DNA of 64,000 nucleotides from assembly GCF_022819085.1 (NCBI RefSeq), contig NZ_JALHAG010000012.1, forward strand, positions 186,001 to 250,000, given 5' to 3'. Each line of letters begins with the position of its first letter. Within the stretch, counting starts at the first letter, position 1. Shown one piece after another: positions 50,298 to 59,465 of this stretch. A program made the translations under genes and the position numbers. This stretch comes from Planococcus ruber. GTDB taxonomy: Bacteria > Bacillota > Bacilli > Bacillales_A > Planococcaceae. A model generated the notes under the pieces. The model was not told where the DNA came from, ran no database searches, and saw only the letters and a list, made by a program, of their open reading frames with translations.

Positions 50298-52130
50298 TCA
50301 TCCTTTTGGCAATACGAGTTTCCGGTAAAGGTGTACGGTGAAGAAATAGTAGCTGCCGTAAATGGCCAAGAAAATGAGCAGGGAAATCCATAACCGGTAG
50401 TACGGATCAATGATGACGAACGTGAACATCCGCATGCCGACGAATACGTGGAGCAGGCCAAGCAAAGCAGGGAATAGGAAGACGATGAAGATCTCTTTTG
50501 AAATCGATGCTTCCAGTGCTTTTTTCCGGACGCCGAGTTTTCGGAGGCTGTCGTAGCGGCGAATGTCGCTGTTTGCGCCAGACAGGATTTTGAACATCAA
50601 GATGCTCGCCATCATCGTCAAGAAGGCAAGGCCGAGAAAGAAGCCCATGAAAAACGTGCCGCTCGCAAAGGCATACTGGCTTTCGAAAGTGGAGTACTTG
50701 CTGTACAGCGATTCGTATTCAAGGTCCATCGGAATGTACAGGCGTGCCCCATCCTGCAATTGCAGGCGGTCAAGTTCCTGCCACTGCTCAATGTAGCGTG
50801 AAAATTTATCGCTTCTGGCAAGAACGATCGTGATTTCTTCTGCTTCAACTTGCTCGAATGTTTCCGCTGATACAATACGGTGCCTGCCCAATGTAGAAAA
50901 CGCCGGATTGATCGTCTCGAGAGCCATTGTCCATTGGTCACCCAGGTTCTGATAGCCGTCTTCATCGATTTTTAGATTATCAGGAAAAGGGCCAGGCCGC
51001 TTCGTTTCATAGGAAACCCAATCAACGATCAGAGGCGGATTGGCCGCCAGCTCGTCCTCTACATAATAGACAAATTCCTCATCCATCTTAAAACGGTAGG
51101 AAAGCCGTTCTTCTAAAGCGATGGTTTCCAATACTTCTTCTTCCGCATCTCCCGGGTTATACAGGGCGGCGTCGTACAGCCGCTCTTCATCCACCGACAA
51201 GACAGCGTTATTTTTAAACGCGAATCCGCCGGCAATGGCGCCGGCCGACAAAGCAATCAGCATGGCAATCGTCGCAAGCACCCACTTTAGTTCGTTCAGC
51301 CGGAAGCTGAGCTGGGCGAGGGTAAACGAGTTGAGCCCTCTAAAATTCATCTTTTTATTGCGCTTCCATTTTCGGACGATGATCGGCAATAGTGAAGCAA
51401 AGAGCAGATAGGTGCCAAGCGTCGTGGCTGCCGGCGCGGCAAAAAGACCGATAAAACGCAGGATCTCCATGAAGAAGAGAGCGACATAGCCGATGCCGAG
51501 TAAAACAATTCCAGAAAAGATCATCAGCGCCGAATTTTTAGGTTTTGACGGCAACGGATCGTGCTTTACTTCCGCTTTCAGCAGATCATTGATTGAAGCT
51601 TTCGCAAGCTTTCGGTTGTTGATGAAAGAAACCGCGTAGGCAACGGCTAGGAAATAGACCATCGTCCAAAAGGCAGCCGGCCCGTAGAAAACTTTGAAGG
51701 CGATAAATTCGACATTCAACTGGGCGGCTAACAGGCTCGAAACAAGCCAGGAAAGAAGTGCGCCGAGGAAGATGCCAGCCCCGAGAGCAGCCGCTGCAAT
51801 CAGCATCGTTTCAAGCAGGAACACCTGCTTGATTTGTTTCTTTTTGGCGCCGATCAATTCATACATGCCAAATTCTTTTTTCCGTAAGGAAAGGAGGAAA
51901 GCGTTTGTGTAATAAAGGTAGAAAAAAGTGATCACGGATAATAGGACAATGCCGACAATGAAAACCAATTGAATATGGTTGATGACCGAATTGCCGGTAA
52001 TGAATTCTTTATTTAAAGCCAAAGTCAGAAACATGTAAAAAACAGCGATAGAGACGATGAGTCCGGTAAAAAGGATAAAATAATCGCGCTGTTTCCGCTT
52101 TAATCCTTCAAGCGATAATTTGAGGATCAT
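50298..52130 (-). CDS. BceB-like ABC transporter permease (FtsX type)
   Basis: The 610-residue protein has about ten membrane helices and the large extracellular loop (about residues 305-500) typical of BceB/YxdM/VraG proteins. FtsX-type segments such as EFGMYELIGAKKKQIKQVF (about 85-103) and YDSLRKLGVRKKALEAS (near 530) are present. It overlaps the ATPase gene by 4 bp (ATGA). In the family these pairs give resistance to bacitracin or cationic peptides and sense them for a BceRS system. No two-component genes are next to this pair. Confidence 0.9.
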   Translation of the reverse strand: MILKLSLEGLKRKQRDYFILFTGLIVSIAVFYMFLTLALNKEFITGNSVINHIQLVFIVGIVLLSVITFFYLYYTNAFLLSLRKKEFGMYELIGAKKKQIKQVFLLETMLIAAAALGAGIFLGALLSWLVSSLLAAQLNVEFIAFKVFYGPAAFWTMVYFLAVAYAVSFINNRKLAKASINDLLKAEVKHDPLPSKPKNSALMIFSGIVLLGIGYVALFFMEILRFIGLFAAPAATTLGTYLLFASLLPIIVRKWKRNKKMNFRGLNSFTLAQLSFRLNELKWVLATIAMLIALSAGAIAGGFAFKNNAVLSVDEERLYDAALYNPGDAEEEVLETIALEERLSYRFKMDEEFVYYVEDELAANPPLIVDWVSYETKRPGPFPDNLKIDEDGYQNLGDQWTMALETINPAFSTLGRHRIVSAETFEQVEAEEITIVLARSDKFSRYIEQWQELDRLQLQDGARLYIPMDLEYESLYSKYSTFESQYAFASGTFFMGFFLGLAFLTMMASILMFKILSGANSDIRRYDSLRKLGVRKKALEASISKEIFIVFLFPALLGLLHVFVGMRMFTFVIIDPYYRLWISLLIFLAIYGSYYFFTVHLYRKLVLPKG

Positions 52131-52900
52131 CTGGCTTCACCTGCAATAACGCGCTCGTTGGTGCCAGCAAGCACTTCCAAGATTTCTTTGTAGAATTGTT
52201 CCCGGCTGTTTGAAGCATGGAGCTCCTGATCGATTTCCCCGTCCTTGATGAATAGGAGGCGGCTGCAGTAACTGGCACTAAGCGGATCGTGCGTCACCAT
52301 CAAGACGGAGACTTTTTGTTCTTTGTTCAGATCGCTTAAGGTTTCCATTAAAATTGCGGCATTTGTTGAATCCAGTGCGCCGGTCGGTTCATCCGCAAGA
52401 AGCAAGGCGGGATTATGGACAAGCGCCCGTGCAATCGCTGTCCGCTGTTTTTGCCCGCCTGAAATTTCTGCAGGGAACTTTTCGAGGATGCCGCTGATCC
52501 CGAGGAGTGTTGAAGCCTGTTGAACGGTTGCAGAGATCCTCGGAACCGCTGTGTTCCGGAGAGAAAGCGGCAAAGCAATGTTTTCAAAGACACTCATGTT
52601 TTCGAGCAGATTAAAGTCTTGGAAGATAAAACCCAGCTGTTGGGACCTGAAATCGGACAGTTGCTCTTCATTCATGGCAGACAAGGACGTTCCGCCGATG
52701 ATGATTTCGCCTTCAGTGACGGAATCCAATGTGGCAATCGTGTTCAGCAAGGTCGTCTTGCCAGAACCGGAAGGGCCCATGATGCCAATGAATTCTCCCT
52801 TTTCCATCGTGAATGATAAATTGCGGATGGCGGTATAGGCGTTAGCCCCTTTTGTTCCATACGTCTTTGAGATGTTTTTTACATTTAAAATAGCCGTCAT
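52127..52900 (-). CDS. BceA-like ABC transporter ATP-binding protein
   Basis: The 257-residue ATPase has Walker [10 protein letters not shown] (about 43-51), Q-loop FQDFNL, signature ISGGQKQR (about 145), Walker B LLADEPTGALD (about 165) and MVTHD. It belongs to the MacB/BceA/LolD group that pairs with FtsX-type permeases. GGAGG, seven bases upstream, sets the ATG at 52900. It is the first gene of the two-gene exporter operon. Confidence 0.92.
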   Translation of the reverse strand: MTAILNVKNISKTYGTKGANAYTAIRNLSFTMEKGEFIGIMGPSGSGKTTLLNTIATLDSVTEGEIIIGGTSLSAMNEEQLSDFRSQQLGFIFQDFNLLENMSVFENIALPLSLRNTAVPRISATVQQASTLLGISGILEKFPAEISGGQKQRTAIARALVHNPALLLADEPTGALDSTNAAILMETLSDLNKEQKVSVLMVTHDPLSASYCSRLLFIKDGEIDQELHASNSREQFYKEILEVLAGTNERVIAGEAR

Positions 52901-53136
52901 GTAAATTCCTCCATTCATTGTTATTCCTTACTATAGAGAGGAGAAATGAAGAAATTCGGTAGGGAAAAATGAAGGATTTCTTAAGATTCACTAATGAGTT
53001 GAGAATAAATTTTCATTTTTGCCGTTACAATTGCTGCAGTTTGGGGGATATAAAATTTAAGTGCCGTAAGCACCATAAAATTATTCAGTCGTTAGTTGAC
53101 CGAAGTTCAGACTCTAAAAAGCTAGGAGTACATAGA

Positions 53137-54381
53137 ATGAAGAAAAAACAACAAGATATTGAGATACCGTTTCTATTAGCTCTTATTCCACTCGTTACCA
53201 TGATAGCTATTATGGCGGTCACGATTAATTTATTTGAAGGCAGCCCGCATATTCCGCTGGCTGCGGGCAGTGTCGTTGCCGCATTTATCGCTTAGTGGCT
53301 CGGCTATAAATGGAAAACGATTGAACAAGGCGCTTATAAAGGCATTCGTTTGGCGCTTCCGGCAGTATTGATCATCATCGTGGTGGGAATGATCATTGCT
53401 TCATGGATTGGCGGCGGTGTGATTGCTACGATGATTTACTATGGACTTCGAATCATTACTCCATCCCTCTTTTTAGTGACAATCTGCCTTATTTGCGGTG
53501 TCGTCGCTTTTGCCATCGGGAGCTCATGGTCAACAATGGGCACGATCGGAGTTGCCGGCATGGGAATTGGCATGAGTATGGGAATCGCGCCTGCCATGGT
53601 AGCGGGGGCGGTTATTTCGGGTGCTTATTTTGGCGATAAAATGTCGCCGTTGTCGGATACGACCAATATGGCGGCAGGTGTGACAGGGACGAATCTGTTT
53701 GAACATATGACGTATACGACGATTCCAGGACTTGTTCTGGCTTTGATTGTCTACTTTGTGCTTGGCCGGCAGTTCGGCGGAGCGGATGGGGATGAAGAAA
53801 ATATTCAAGGCAACTTAACCGCGCTCAACAGCAATTTCATTATTTCACCATGGCTAATGTTGGTGCCGGTTGCGATTGCTGTGCTGGTGATCATGAAGGT
53901 ACCTGCGCTTCCTGCGTTGATAGTTGGGGTAGTTTTAGGTTTTCTTTGTGAGATTTTCGTTCAAGGCGGAAATGTCGGAAATGCAATCAATGCGCTTCAT
54001 GATGGTTATGTGATGTCATCCGGCAATGAAATGGTGGATGAACTGTTTAACCGCGGCGGCATCGAATCGATGATGTTCACCGTCTCATTGGTTATTTTCG
54101 CCATGGTATTTGGTGGCATATTGGAACATACGGGAATGCTGCAAGCAATTGTAAAACAGATATTGAAAGTCGCGAAATCGGCAGGCAGCCTGATTGCGGC
54201 TACCATCGTTTCTGCGTTTTTCACGAATGCGACTGCATCAGAACAATACATATCTATTCTGTTGCCGGGCAGAATGTATGCAAAAGCCTATCAGGATAAA
54301 GGACTGCATCCGAAGAATTTGTCGCGTGCCCTTGAAGACAGAGATACAGAACTTCACCATTGTTTGTGCGGCTTATATTGA
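53137..54381 (+). pseudogene. nhaC: Decayed Na+/H+ antiporter gene (nhaC family)
   Basis: The reading frame starts well (GGAG, then ATG at 53137) and encodes NhaC-type membrane helices, but an in-frame TAG interrupts it at 53293-53295, in the region before GYKWKTIEQGAYKG. It then continues in the same frame through SSWSTMGTIGVAGMGIG and GAYFGDKMSPLSDTTN (ion-binding region) to LHPKNLSRALED. After that the frame is lost: the expected TSPL segment appears in another frame and the last ~60 residues are missing. Two independent lesions indicate a pseudogene. Confidence 0.85.
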
Positions 54382-54472
54382 CTCTCGTAATTGGCATTAA
54401 GGAAAGAAACGTAGCAGCAAGCAACTATTAATTTTGCCCATTATTCGATTTGGCAGGAGGGTGCATTGGCTT

Positions 54473-54904
54473 ATGAATTATCAAGAATTGGTTGAAAAAG
54501 AGGTATATCATCTTACTTTTCAAGGGTTTGAACAGACAAAGGGAGCAAACAAATTATTAACTGTTCGTTTCGATGGAAGCCCTAACGAAACGGATGTGCT
54601 CATCGGGAATCCGCAGACTTTGGAACGCTGGCAAATCAGTTTTTCTTCCTATGCATTCTATTCGGCAACGTTTGAAGACTTTACAGTAGCCAAGGAACAT
54701 GAAGTGTATCAAGGATATGCGTTTCGGATCTATGAAAAGTCGGAATTGATGGATCGATTAAGAACGGATGCAAACTTAGAGGTGCAAGAGAGGAATAGAG
54801 GGAAAATCTACCGGCATTATTCATTTGCCTGTATGGAACATCAGGTTGATGTGGTGTCTTGTGATGAACCCAGTACAAAAATGCTCTGTTCTTATTCCAA
54901 TTAA
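54473..54904 (+). CDS. Hypothetical cytosolic protein
   Basis: The 143-residue soluble protein is rich in aromatic residues and predicted strands (YHLTFQGFEQ, LLTVRFDGSP, WQISFSSYAFYSATFEDF, HYSFACMEHQVDVVSCD). There is no signal peptide or membrane segment. I do not recognise the family; the pattern would suit a small beta-rich binding domain. AGGAGG lies about 13 bases before the ATG, slightly far. It stands between the decayed nhaC gene and a terminator. Confidence 0.65.
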   Translation: MNYQELVEKEVYHLTFQGFEQTKGANKLLTVRFDGSPNETDVLIGNPQTLERWQISFSSYAFYSATFEDFTVAKEHEVYQGYAFRIYEKSELMDRLRTDANLEVQERNRGKIYRHYSFACMEHQVDVVSCDEPSTKMLCSYSN

Positions 54905-54950
54905 AACAGCCGAGCTCTCCGCTTTGATGGACGAGTTCGGCTGTTTTTAT
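54902..54950. terminator. Bidirectional intrinsic terminator
   Basis: AAAACAGCCGA.CTC / GAG.TCGGCTGTTTTTA stem between convergent genes. Confidence 0.85.
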
Positions 54951-54953
54951 GAA

Positions 54954-55703
54954 TTAAGCTCTTTTCAGCAAGACCTTTTGCAGAAATTTCTTTGTCCGTT
55001 CTTCTCTAGGGGCTGTGAAAATATCTTCGGGCTTTCCTTGTTCGACAATGTGCCCATCTGCGATAAATACGACGCGATCCGAAACTTCTCGTGCAAAATC
55101 CATCTCATGCGTTACGATAACCATGGTTTGTCCTTCTAACGCGAGCTCTTGGATGACCGTCAACACTTCACCAACAAGTTCAGGATCTAATGCAGAAGTC
55201 GGTTCATCAAATAATAAGAGATCCGGTTTCAGTGCGAGAATCCGGGCAATCGCCGCCCGTTGCTTTTGGCCGCCCGACAATTGTTCCGGAAACTGGTTTT
55301 TATGTTCCAAAAGGCCAACTTTTTCCAGCAATCCTTCTGCTTCACGCACCAATTCCTGCTTGTTCCGTTTTTGCACGACAAGCGGTGCTTCAATAATATT
55401 GTCAATCACGGTTTTATGCGGAAATAAATGAAAATGCTGAAAGACCATACCAGAAAATTGGCGAACATCAACTTTTTGCTTTTTACTTGGTGTTTTCCCA
55501 GTGAATGAAACATGGACATTATTGATTTGAAGTGAACCGCCTGAAGGCGTTTCTAAGAGATTCAGGCATCTCAGTAAGGTTGTTTTGCCAGAACCGGATG
55601 GGCCAATGATGCTGACAACTTCGCCTTTTTTTATTTCCAATGAAATGGATTTCAAGACTTCTACCTGTTTGAATTGCTTGCTTAAATTTTCAACTTTGAT
55701 CAA
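54954..55703 (-). CDS. tcyC: Amino-acid ABC transporter ATP-binding protein (TcyC-like)
   Basis: The 249-residue polar amino acid ATPase has Walker [12 protein letters not shown] (34-44), [12 protein letters not shown], signature [13 protein letters not shown] (about 145), Walker [15 protein letters not shown] (about 168) and [11 protein letters not shown]. It is the third gene of an operon with permease and binding protein, 15 bp after the permease. Length and motifs fit the cystine/methionine TcyC type; substrate is inferred from the SAM riboswitch upstream. Confidence 0.9.
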   Translation of the reverse strand: MIKVENLSKQFKQVEVLKSISLEIKKGEVVSIIGPSGSGKTTLLRCLNLLETPSGGSLQINNVHVSFTGKTPSKKQKVDVRQFSGMVFQHFHLFPHKTVIDNIIEAPLVVQKRNKQELVREAEGLLEKVGLLEHKNQFPEQLSGGQKQRAAIARILALKPDLLLFDEPTSALDPELVGEVLTVIQELALEGQTMVIVTHEMDFAREVSDRVVFIADGHIVEQGKPEDIFTAPREERTKKFLQKVLLKRA

Positions 55704-55718
55704 TTTGGAAACCTCCTA

Positions 55719-56402
55719 TCATGCAGTGACATAGCGATTTGCTTTTTTCTCTAAATAATCTTGAAGTAAGGTGACGAGGATGCAAATGGACCAGTAAATG
55801 AGTGCCACGAGAATATATAAGGTTAGGCTTTCATAAGTTTGCCCGACCACCACTTTAGCACGGTAGAACATTTCAGAAACAGTGATGACCATCGCTAGCG
55901 AAGTTCCTTTGATGATATCCATGAAAGTGCTCGATAGTGGAGGCAAAGCAATGCGCGTTGCCTGCGGCAAAATGATGCGCGTCATAGTTTGCCAATAGCT
56001 CATTCGAAGCGTTTCAGCAGCTTCCCATTGTCCTTTCGATACAGAAGAAATGGCAGAACGGATAATTTCGGCCGTATAGGCAGAAAAATGAATACTGATG
56101 CCGATAATGGCAGCAGTAAGCGGCTGCATTTCAATGCCGATCATGGGAAAGCCGAAATACAGGATAAACAGCATCACCAAAAGCGGAGTGCCGCGCATAA
56201 AGGAGATAAAAAGCCGGGCTGGGAGAGACAGTCCGATAAAGCGGTTCATTCGGGCAAGGGCTACAAATAAACCGAGGATCAAAGCAAATACTAGGCTGAC
56301 CAGTGCAATCAAGATGGTTTGCCAAGCTCCTTCCAGAATAAAAGGAAGAGAATCAATTGCGATTTCTACATTAAAAAGATATTTCCATTTAAAGTCGGCC
56401 AT
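55719..56402 (-). CDS. tcyB: Amino-acid ABC transporter permease (TcyB-like, HisM family)
   Basis: The 227-residue permease has five to six helices and the polar-amino-acid signature FISFMRGTPLLVMLFILYFG, plus the EAA loop EAAETLRMSYWQTMTRIILPQA (about 138-159, read in pieces). It pairs with a single-permease binding-protein importer. It lies between the binding protein gene (60-bp gap) and the ATPase gene, under one SAM riboswitch. Confidence 0.9.
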   Translation of the reverse strand: MADFKWKYLFNVEIAIDSLPFILEGAWQTILIALVSLVFALILGLFVALARMNRFIGLSLPARLFISFMRGTPLLVMLFILYFGFPMIGIEMQPLTAAIIGISIHFSAYTAEIIRSAISSVSKGQWEAAETLRMSYWQTMTRIILPQATRIALPPLSSTFMDIIKGTSLAMVITVSEMFYRAKVVVGQTYESLTLYILVALIYWSICILVTLLQDYLEKKANRYVTA

Positions 56403-56462
56403 TGGAAGACTCCTTTACTTAGTATCTAGAAAAGAGGAATCCAAGGATTCCTCAAAAAATGT

Positions 56463-57311
56463 TTATTCTTCTTCAAGCGGCTGTGTTACATCAGCACCAA
56501 GAAATTTAGTTGAAATTTCTTTCAATGTGCCATCAGCAAGAAGCTCCTCAATAGCACCGTCAAGTTTTCCTTTCAGCTCCGGGCTATCTTTCGGCATTAC
56601 GATAGCACTGCTGCTGAATGAGAATCTAACATCTTCAGCCAGTTTCAATCCCGGTTTATCAAACTGTTCAAGTGAGCGCAACAAGACAAGATAGTCGTTT
56701 AGCGTAGCATCGACGCGGCCGCTGACGATTTCTGGAAGCACCGTGTCAGAGCCTGTGTAGACAATCACTTCAGCCCCTTGTTCTTGAGCAAATTTCGAGT
56801 AATTGCTGGTCGCGGACCCCCCGACTTTTTTGCCTTTCAAATCTTCTACTGATTCAATGCCGGAGTTGTCACTTTCACGGACAATGGCTGAACCATATGA
56901 ATGCTTGACTGGAATCGTGAAATCAAATATCTCTTTGCGTTCGTCGGTAATCGAAAAATCATTCGCGGCAATATCAATTTGGCCATTGCGAAGAGCTGGC
57001 AGCAATCCGTCAAATTCCATTTCTTTGAATTCAACTTCCAATCCAAGCTTTTCTCCTAAGGCACGAGCAAGTTCTACATCATATCCTGTTAATTCTTTTG
57101 TTTCTTCATCGTGATAGGTAATCGGGTAGTAAAGCCCTTCTGTGCCGACAACGATTTTGCCTGCTTCTTCAATTCGATCCCAAGTGTTCTGTTCCTTGTT
57201 TTCTGTTGAAGCATTCACTTCATTTGAAGATTCATTGCTGCTGCATGCAGTTAGAAATAAACCGATTACTGTAATTGCGACGAGCCATAAAAGCTGTTTG
57301 GTGTTTTTCAT
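56463..57311 (-). CDS. tcyA: Amino-acid ABC transporter substrate-binding lipoprotein (TcyA-like)
   Basis: The 282-residue lipoprotein has a lipobox LTACSS (Cys22). The SBP family 3 domain (about 50-275) shows IVVGTEGLYYPITYHD, LTGYDVELARALGEKLGLEVEF and FKEMEFDGLLPALRNGQIDIAANDFSITDERKE in succession, each read in shorter pieces. This is the cystine/methionine-type pattern. It is the first gene after the SAM riboswitch, so low SAM should switch it on; cystine or methionine is the inferred ligand. Confidence 0.9.
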   Translation of the reverse strand: MKNTKQLLWLVAITVIGLFLTACSSNESSNEVNASTENKEQNTWDRIEEAGKIVVGTEGLYYPITYHDEETKELTGYDVELARALGEKLGLEVEFKEMEFDGLLPALRNGQIDIAANDFSITDERKEIFDFTIPVKHSYGSAIVRESDNSGIESVEDLKGKKVGGSATSNYSKFAQEQGAEVIVYTGSDTVLPEIVSGRVDATLNDYLVLLRSLEQFDKPGLKLAEDVRFSFSSSAIVMPKDSPELKGKLDGAIEELLADGTLKEISTKFLGADVTQPLEEE

Positions 57312-57383
57312 GTCTTTGCACCTTCCTTTTCTATTGGTTTACTTGGTTTTAAGTTAATAGAATTGTCCAGATATGAGGGCAAA

Positions 57384-57553
57384 CAAAAAGCCTCTTCTAT
57401 AAGAAGAGGCAGGCATGCGAAATCACATTGATATTCTGCTCTTCTTATCTCTCAAGCTAATCAAAGCTTGTTGGATTTGGCACAGTGCTCTAAAGTGAGC
57501 CCGCTGCCGAGGTTTCGTAGGGCCAATCCCTCCACCTCTCATGATAAGAACAA
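57384..57553 (-). ncRNA. SAM-I (S-box) riboswitch with intrinsic terminator
   Basis: On the minus strand the aptamer (57552-57440) reads TTCTTATC, AGAG.TGGAGGGA, GGCCC.AC, the ACCTCGGCAGC core strand and GTGCCAAATCC, closed by the perfect P1 partner GATAAGAA. The terminator (57410-57384) is a 9-bp GCCTCTTCT / AGAAGAGGC stem followed by TTTTTG. It controls the tcyABC-like operon. The core strand departs from the common CAGCAACC by reading CGGCAGC, mildly unusual. Confidence 0.9.
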
Positions 57554-57649
57554 ATTGCTATTAAACTATGTTGACAACTGTATCATCATTGCATTTCACC
57601 GTCAACACAAAATTCTGATAAGTTACACCTTATTTTTTGTTAGAAGTTG

Positions 57650-58207
57650 TTAAACGTTTAACGAACCCCTAAATCCCCTAGCGGCATAATACGAATCCGC
57701 TCCGTTATGATACAGAAACACTTGCCCGTAGCGGAAATCACAAAAAAGGGCGCCGCCGCGATCTCTGATTTCAGCAGGAGTCTGCACCCAGCTCGATGTC
57801 TTCATATCGAATTTCCCTAGTGACTGCAGCTTTCGGTATTGTTCTTCTGTAAGCAATTCAATTCCCATGTCGGCCGCCATGCCGACCGCGTTGTTTTCGG
57901 GCTTGTTTTTCTTACGCGATTCCAGTGCTTTCAGGTCATAGCAGAGGCTTCTTCGGCCAATCGGGCTTTCCACGGAGCAATCAAAGAAAATGTATTCATC
58001 CGCTGCAGCGTTATAATCCACGACATCCGGTTCGCCGCCAGTCCGTTCCATTTCATGGAGCGACCATAATTTGCCTTCATTCGCTTCCAATTTGTCCTGG
58101 ATTTTGGCCCATTCGAAGTTTTCGTGGCGAGTGATGTTTTTCTCGAACCGCTCTTTTAACGTGCCGAGAAATGCTTCGCGTTGTTCGGGTGATAATTGCT
58201 TGCTCAT
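57650..58207 (-). CDS. DUF4256 family protein
   Basis: The 185-residue soluble protein has the DUF4256 pattern: GKLWSLHEMERTGGEPDVV (about 48), YIFFDCSVESPIGRRSLCYD (about 71-90) and WVQTPAEIRDRGGALFCDFRYG (about 140-161). Function is unknown; it is widespread as a small stand-alone protein in Bacillales. AAAGGAGGAATC sets the ATG at 58207 against the longer frame to 58285. It is separated from the tcy riboswitch by about 100 bp of AT-rich sequence. Confidence 0.87.
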   Translation of the reverse strand: MSKQLSPEQREAFLGTLKERFEKNITRHENFEWAKIQDKLEANEGKLWSLHEMERTGGEPDVVDYNAAADEYIFFDCSVESPIGRRSLCYDLKALESRKKNKPENNAVGMAADMGIELLTEEQYRKLQSLGKFDMKTSSWVQTPAEIRDRGGALFCDFRYGQVFLYHNGADSYYAARGFRGSLNV

Positions 58208-58385
58208 GCCGATTCCTCCTTTAATGGATTTTGCTATTGTTGGTTTTAGTATATAAGAAAGCAGCGGGATTTTGGAGAGGTGCATCTATTTTATTTTCAG
58301 TAGAGGATTGTCTGGAGCTTTTGCAGAATAAAAGAAGCAGGAAAGCAGATCGTTTTTCATTCAGTAAATTGAAGGAGGAGTGTAT

Positions 58386-59405
58386 GTGAATATCTTGATC
58401 CTTGGAGGGACCCGCTTTTTGGGGAGATTTCTGACCGAGGCGGCTCTCAGCAGCGGCCATGAAGTGACCTTATTAAATAGAGGGAAAGCGAATCCGGATT
58501 TGTTTCCAGAAGTGGAGAAATTGATCGGCGACCGGTACGGGGATTTACAAGCGTTGAGGGGGCGGAGATGGGACGCCGTTATTGACACATCCGGCTATCT
58601 TCCGTGGTCCGTTCAAGAATCTGCGGAACTGCTGGCGAAATCCGTAGGACATTACACATTCATTTCAAGCGCATCGGTTTACGTCGATTTAGAATCTCCG
58701 GGGATAAATGAAGAACACGCAGTCGGCCAGCTTTCAGCGGACGAGCTGGAAGAATTGAAAACGAAAGAGGCGGAAGCTGCCATCAATGAACATTACGGTG
58801 AGTTGAAATTTTTGTGTGAGCAAGAAGTGGAACGTGCGTTTCCGGAAGGTGCCCTGAATATCCGGCCGGGACTTATCGTCGGGCCTTATGATTTTACGGA
58901 TCGTTTTACGTACTGGGTCAACCGCGTGGATAAGGGCGGTGAAGTGTTGGCGCCGGGACGGCGAGACAAGGAAATCCAGTTTATCGATGTCCGGGATTTG
59001 GCGGATTGGATTCTCCGGCTGGTTGAAGAACAACGTACAGGCACATTTAATGCGACCGGACCCGAATCCGCATTGACGATGGAAAAATTCTTGGAGGAAT
59101 GCAAGGCCACTCTTAAGAGCGATGCAGATTTTATCTGGGTGGATGAGCAATTCCTGTTGGGCCACAAAGTGGAAGGCTGGTCCGAATTGCCGCTTTGGAT
59201 TCCGGATAGTATGAACCTGAATGGCTTTCTCGGAGTGGATATCCAAAAAGCCTTGCAAACCGGACTAAGGTTCCGTCCTCTCAGTGACACTATTCGAGCC
59301 ACCTTTGAATGGGAAATGACACGGGAAAAGGCTGAACGAAAAGCGGGGATGGATCCGGAAAAAGAGCAAGCTGTGTTGAAGGACTGGCAGCAGCGTGCGC
59401 TTTAA
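58386..59405 (+). CDS. Extended SDR / NAD-dependent epimerase-dehydratase-like protein
   Basis: The 339-residue protein opens NILILGGTRFLGRFL (Rossmann loop, 2-16), has VIDTSGYLPWSV (about 66), FISSASVYVD (about 96), an atypical active-site region with LKFLCEQEVE where YxxxK is expected, NIRPGLIVGPYD (about 160) and FIDVRDLADW (about 201). These features fit the atypical SDRs near mRNA-binding/isoflavone reductase-like proteins, so catalysis is uncertain. AAGGAGGA seven bases before the GTG at 58386 sets the start. Confidence 0.83.
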   Translation: MNILILGGTRFLGRFLTEAALSSGHEVTLLNRGKANPDLFPEVEKLIGDRYGDLQALRGRRWDAVIDTSGYLPWSVQESAELLAKSVGHYTFISSASVYVDLESPGINEEHAVGQLSADELEELKTKEAEAAINEHYGELKFLCEQEVERAFPEGALNIRPGLIVGPYDFTDRFTYWVNRVDKGGEVLAPGRRDKEIQFIDVRDLADWILRLVEEQRTGTFNATGPESALTMEKFLEECKATLKSDADFIWVDEQFLLGHKVEGWSELPLWIPDSMNLNGFLGVDIQKALQTGLRFRPLSDTIRATFEWEMTREKAERKAGMDPEKEQAVLKDWQQRAL

Positions 59406-59409
59406 TAGG

Positions 59410-59461
59410 AAAAAACGAGTTTCCACGGGATGAAATTTATCCAGTGGAAACTCGTTTTTAA
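59410..59461. terminator. Bidirectional intrinsic terminator
   Basis: AAAACGAGTTTCCAC / GTGGAAACTCGTTTTTA long hairpin between convergent genes. Confidence 0.9.
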
Positions 59462-59465
59462 TTTA

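Noticed and set aside
53296..54381. Second half of nhaC as an independent short gene starting at TTG 53350
   Set aside because: No ribosome site, frame is continuous with the part before the TAG, and the C-terminus is broken; treated as one pseudogene.
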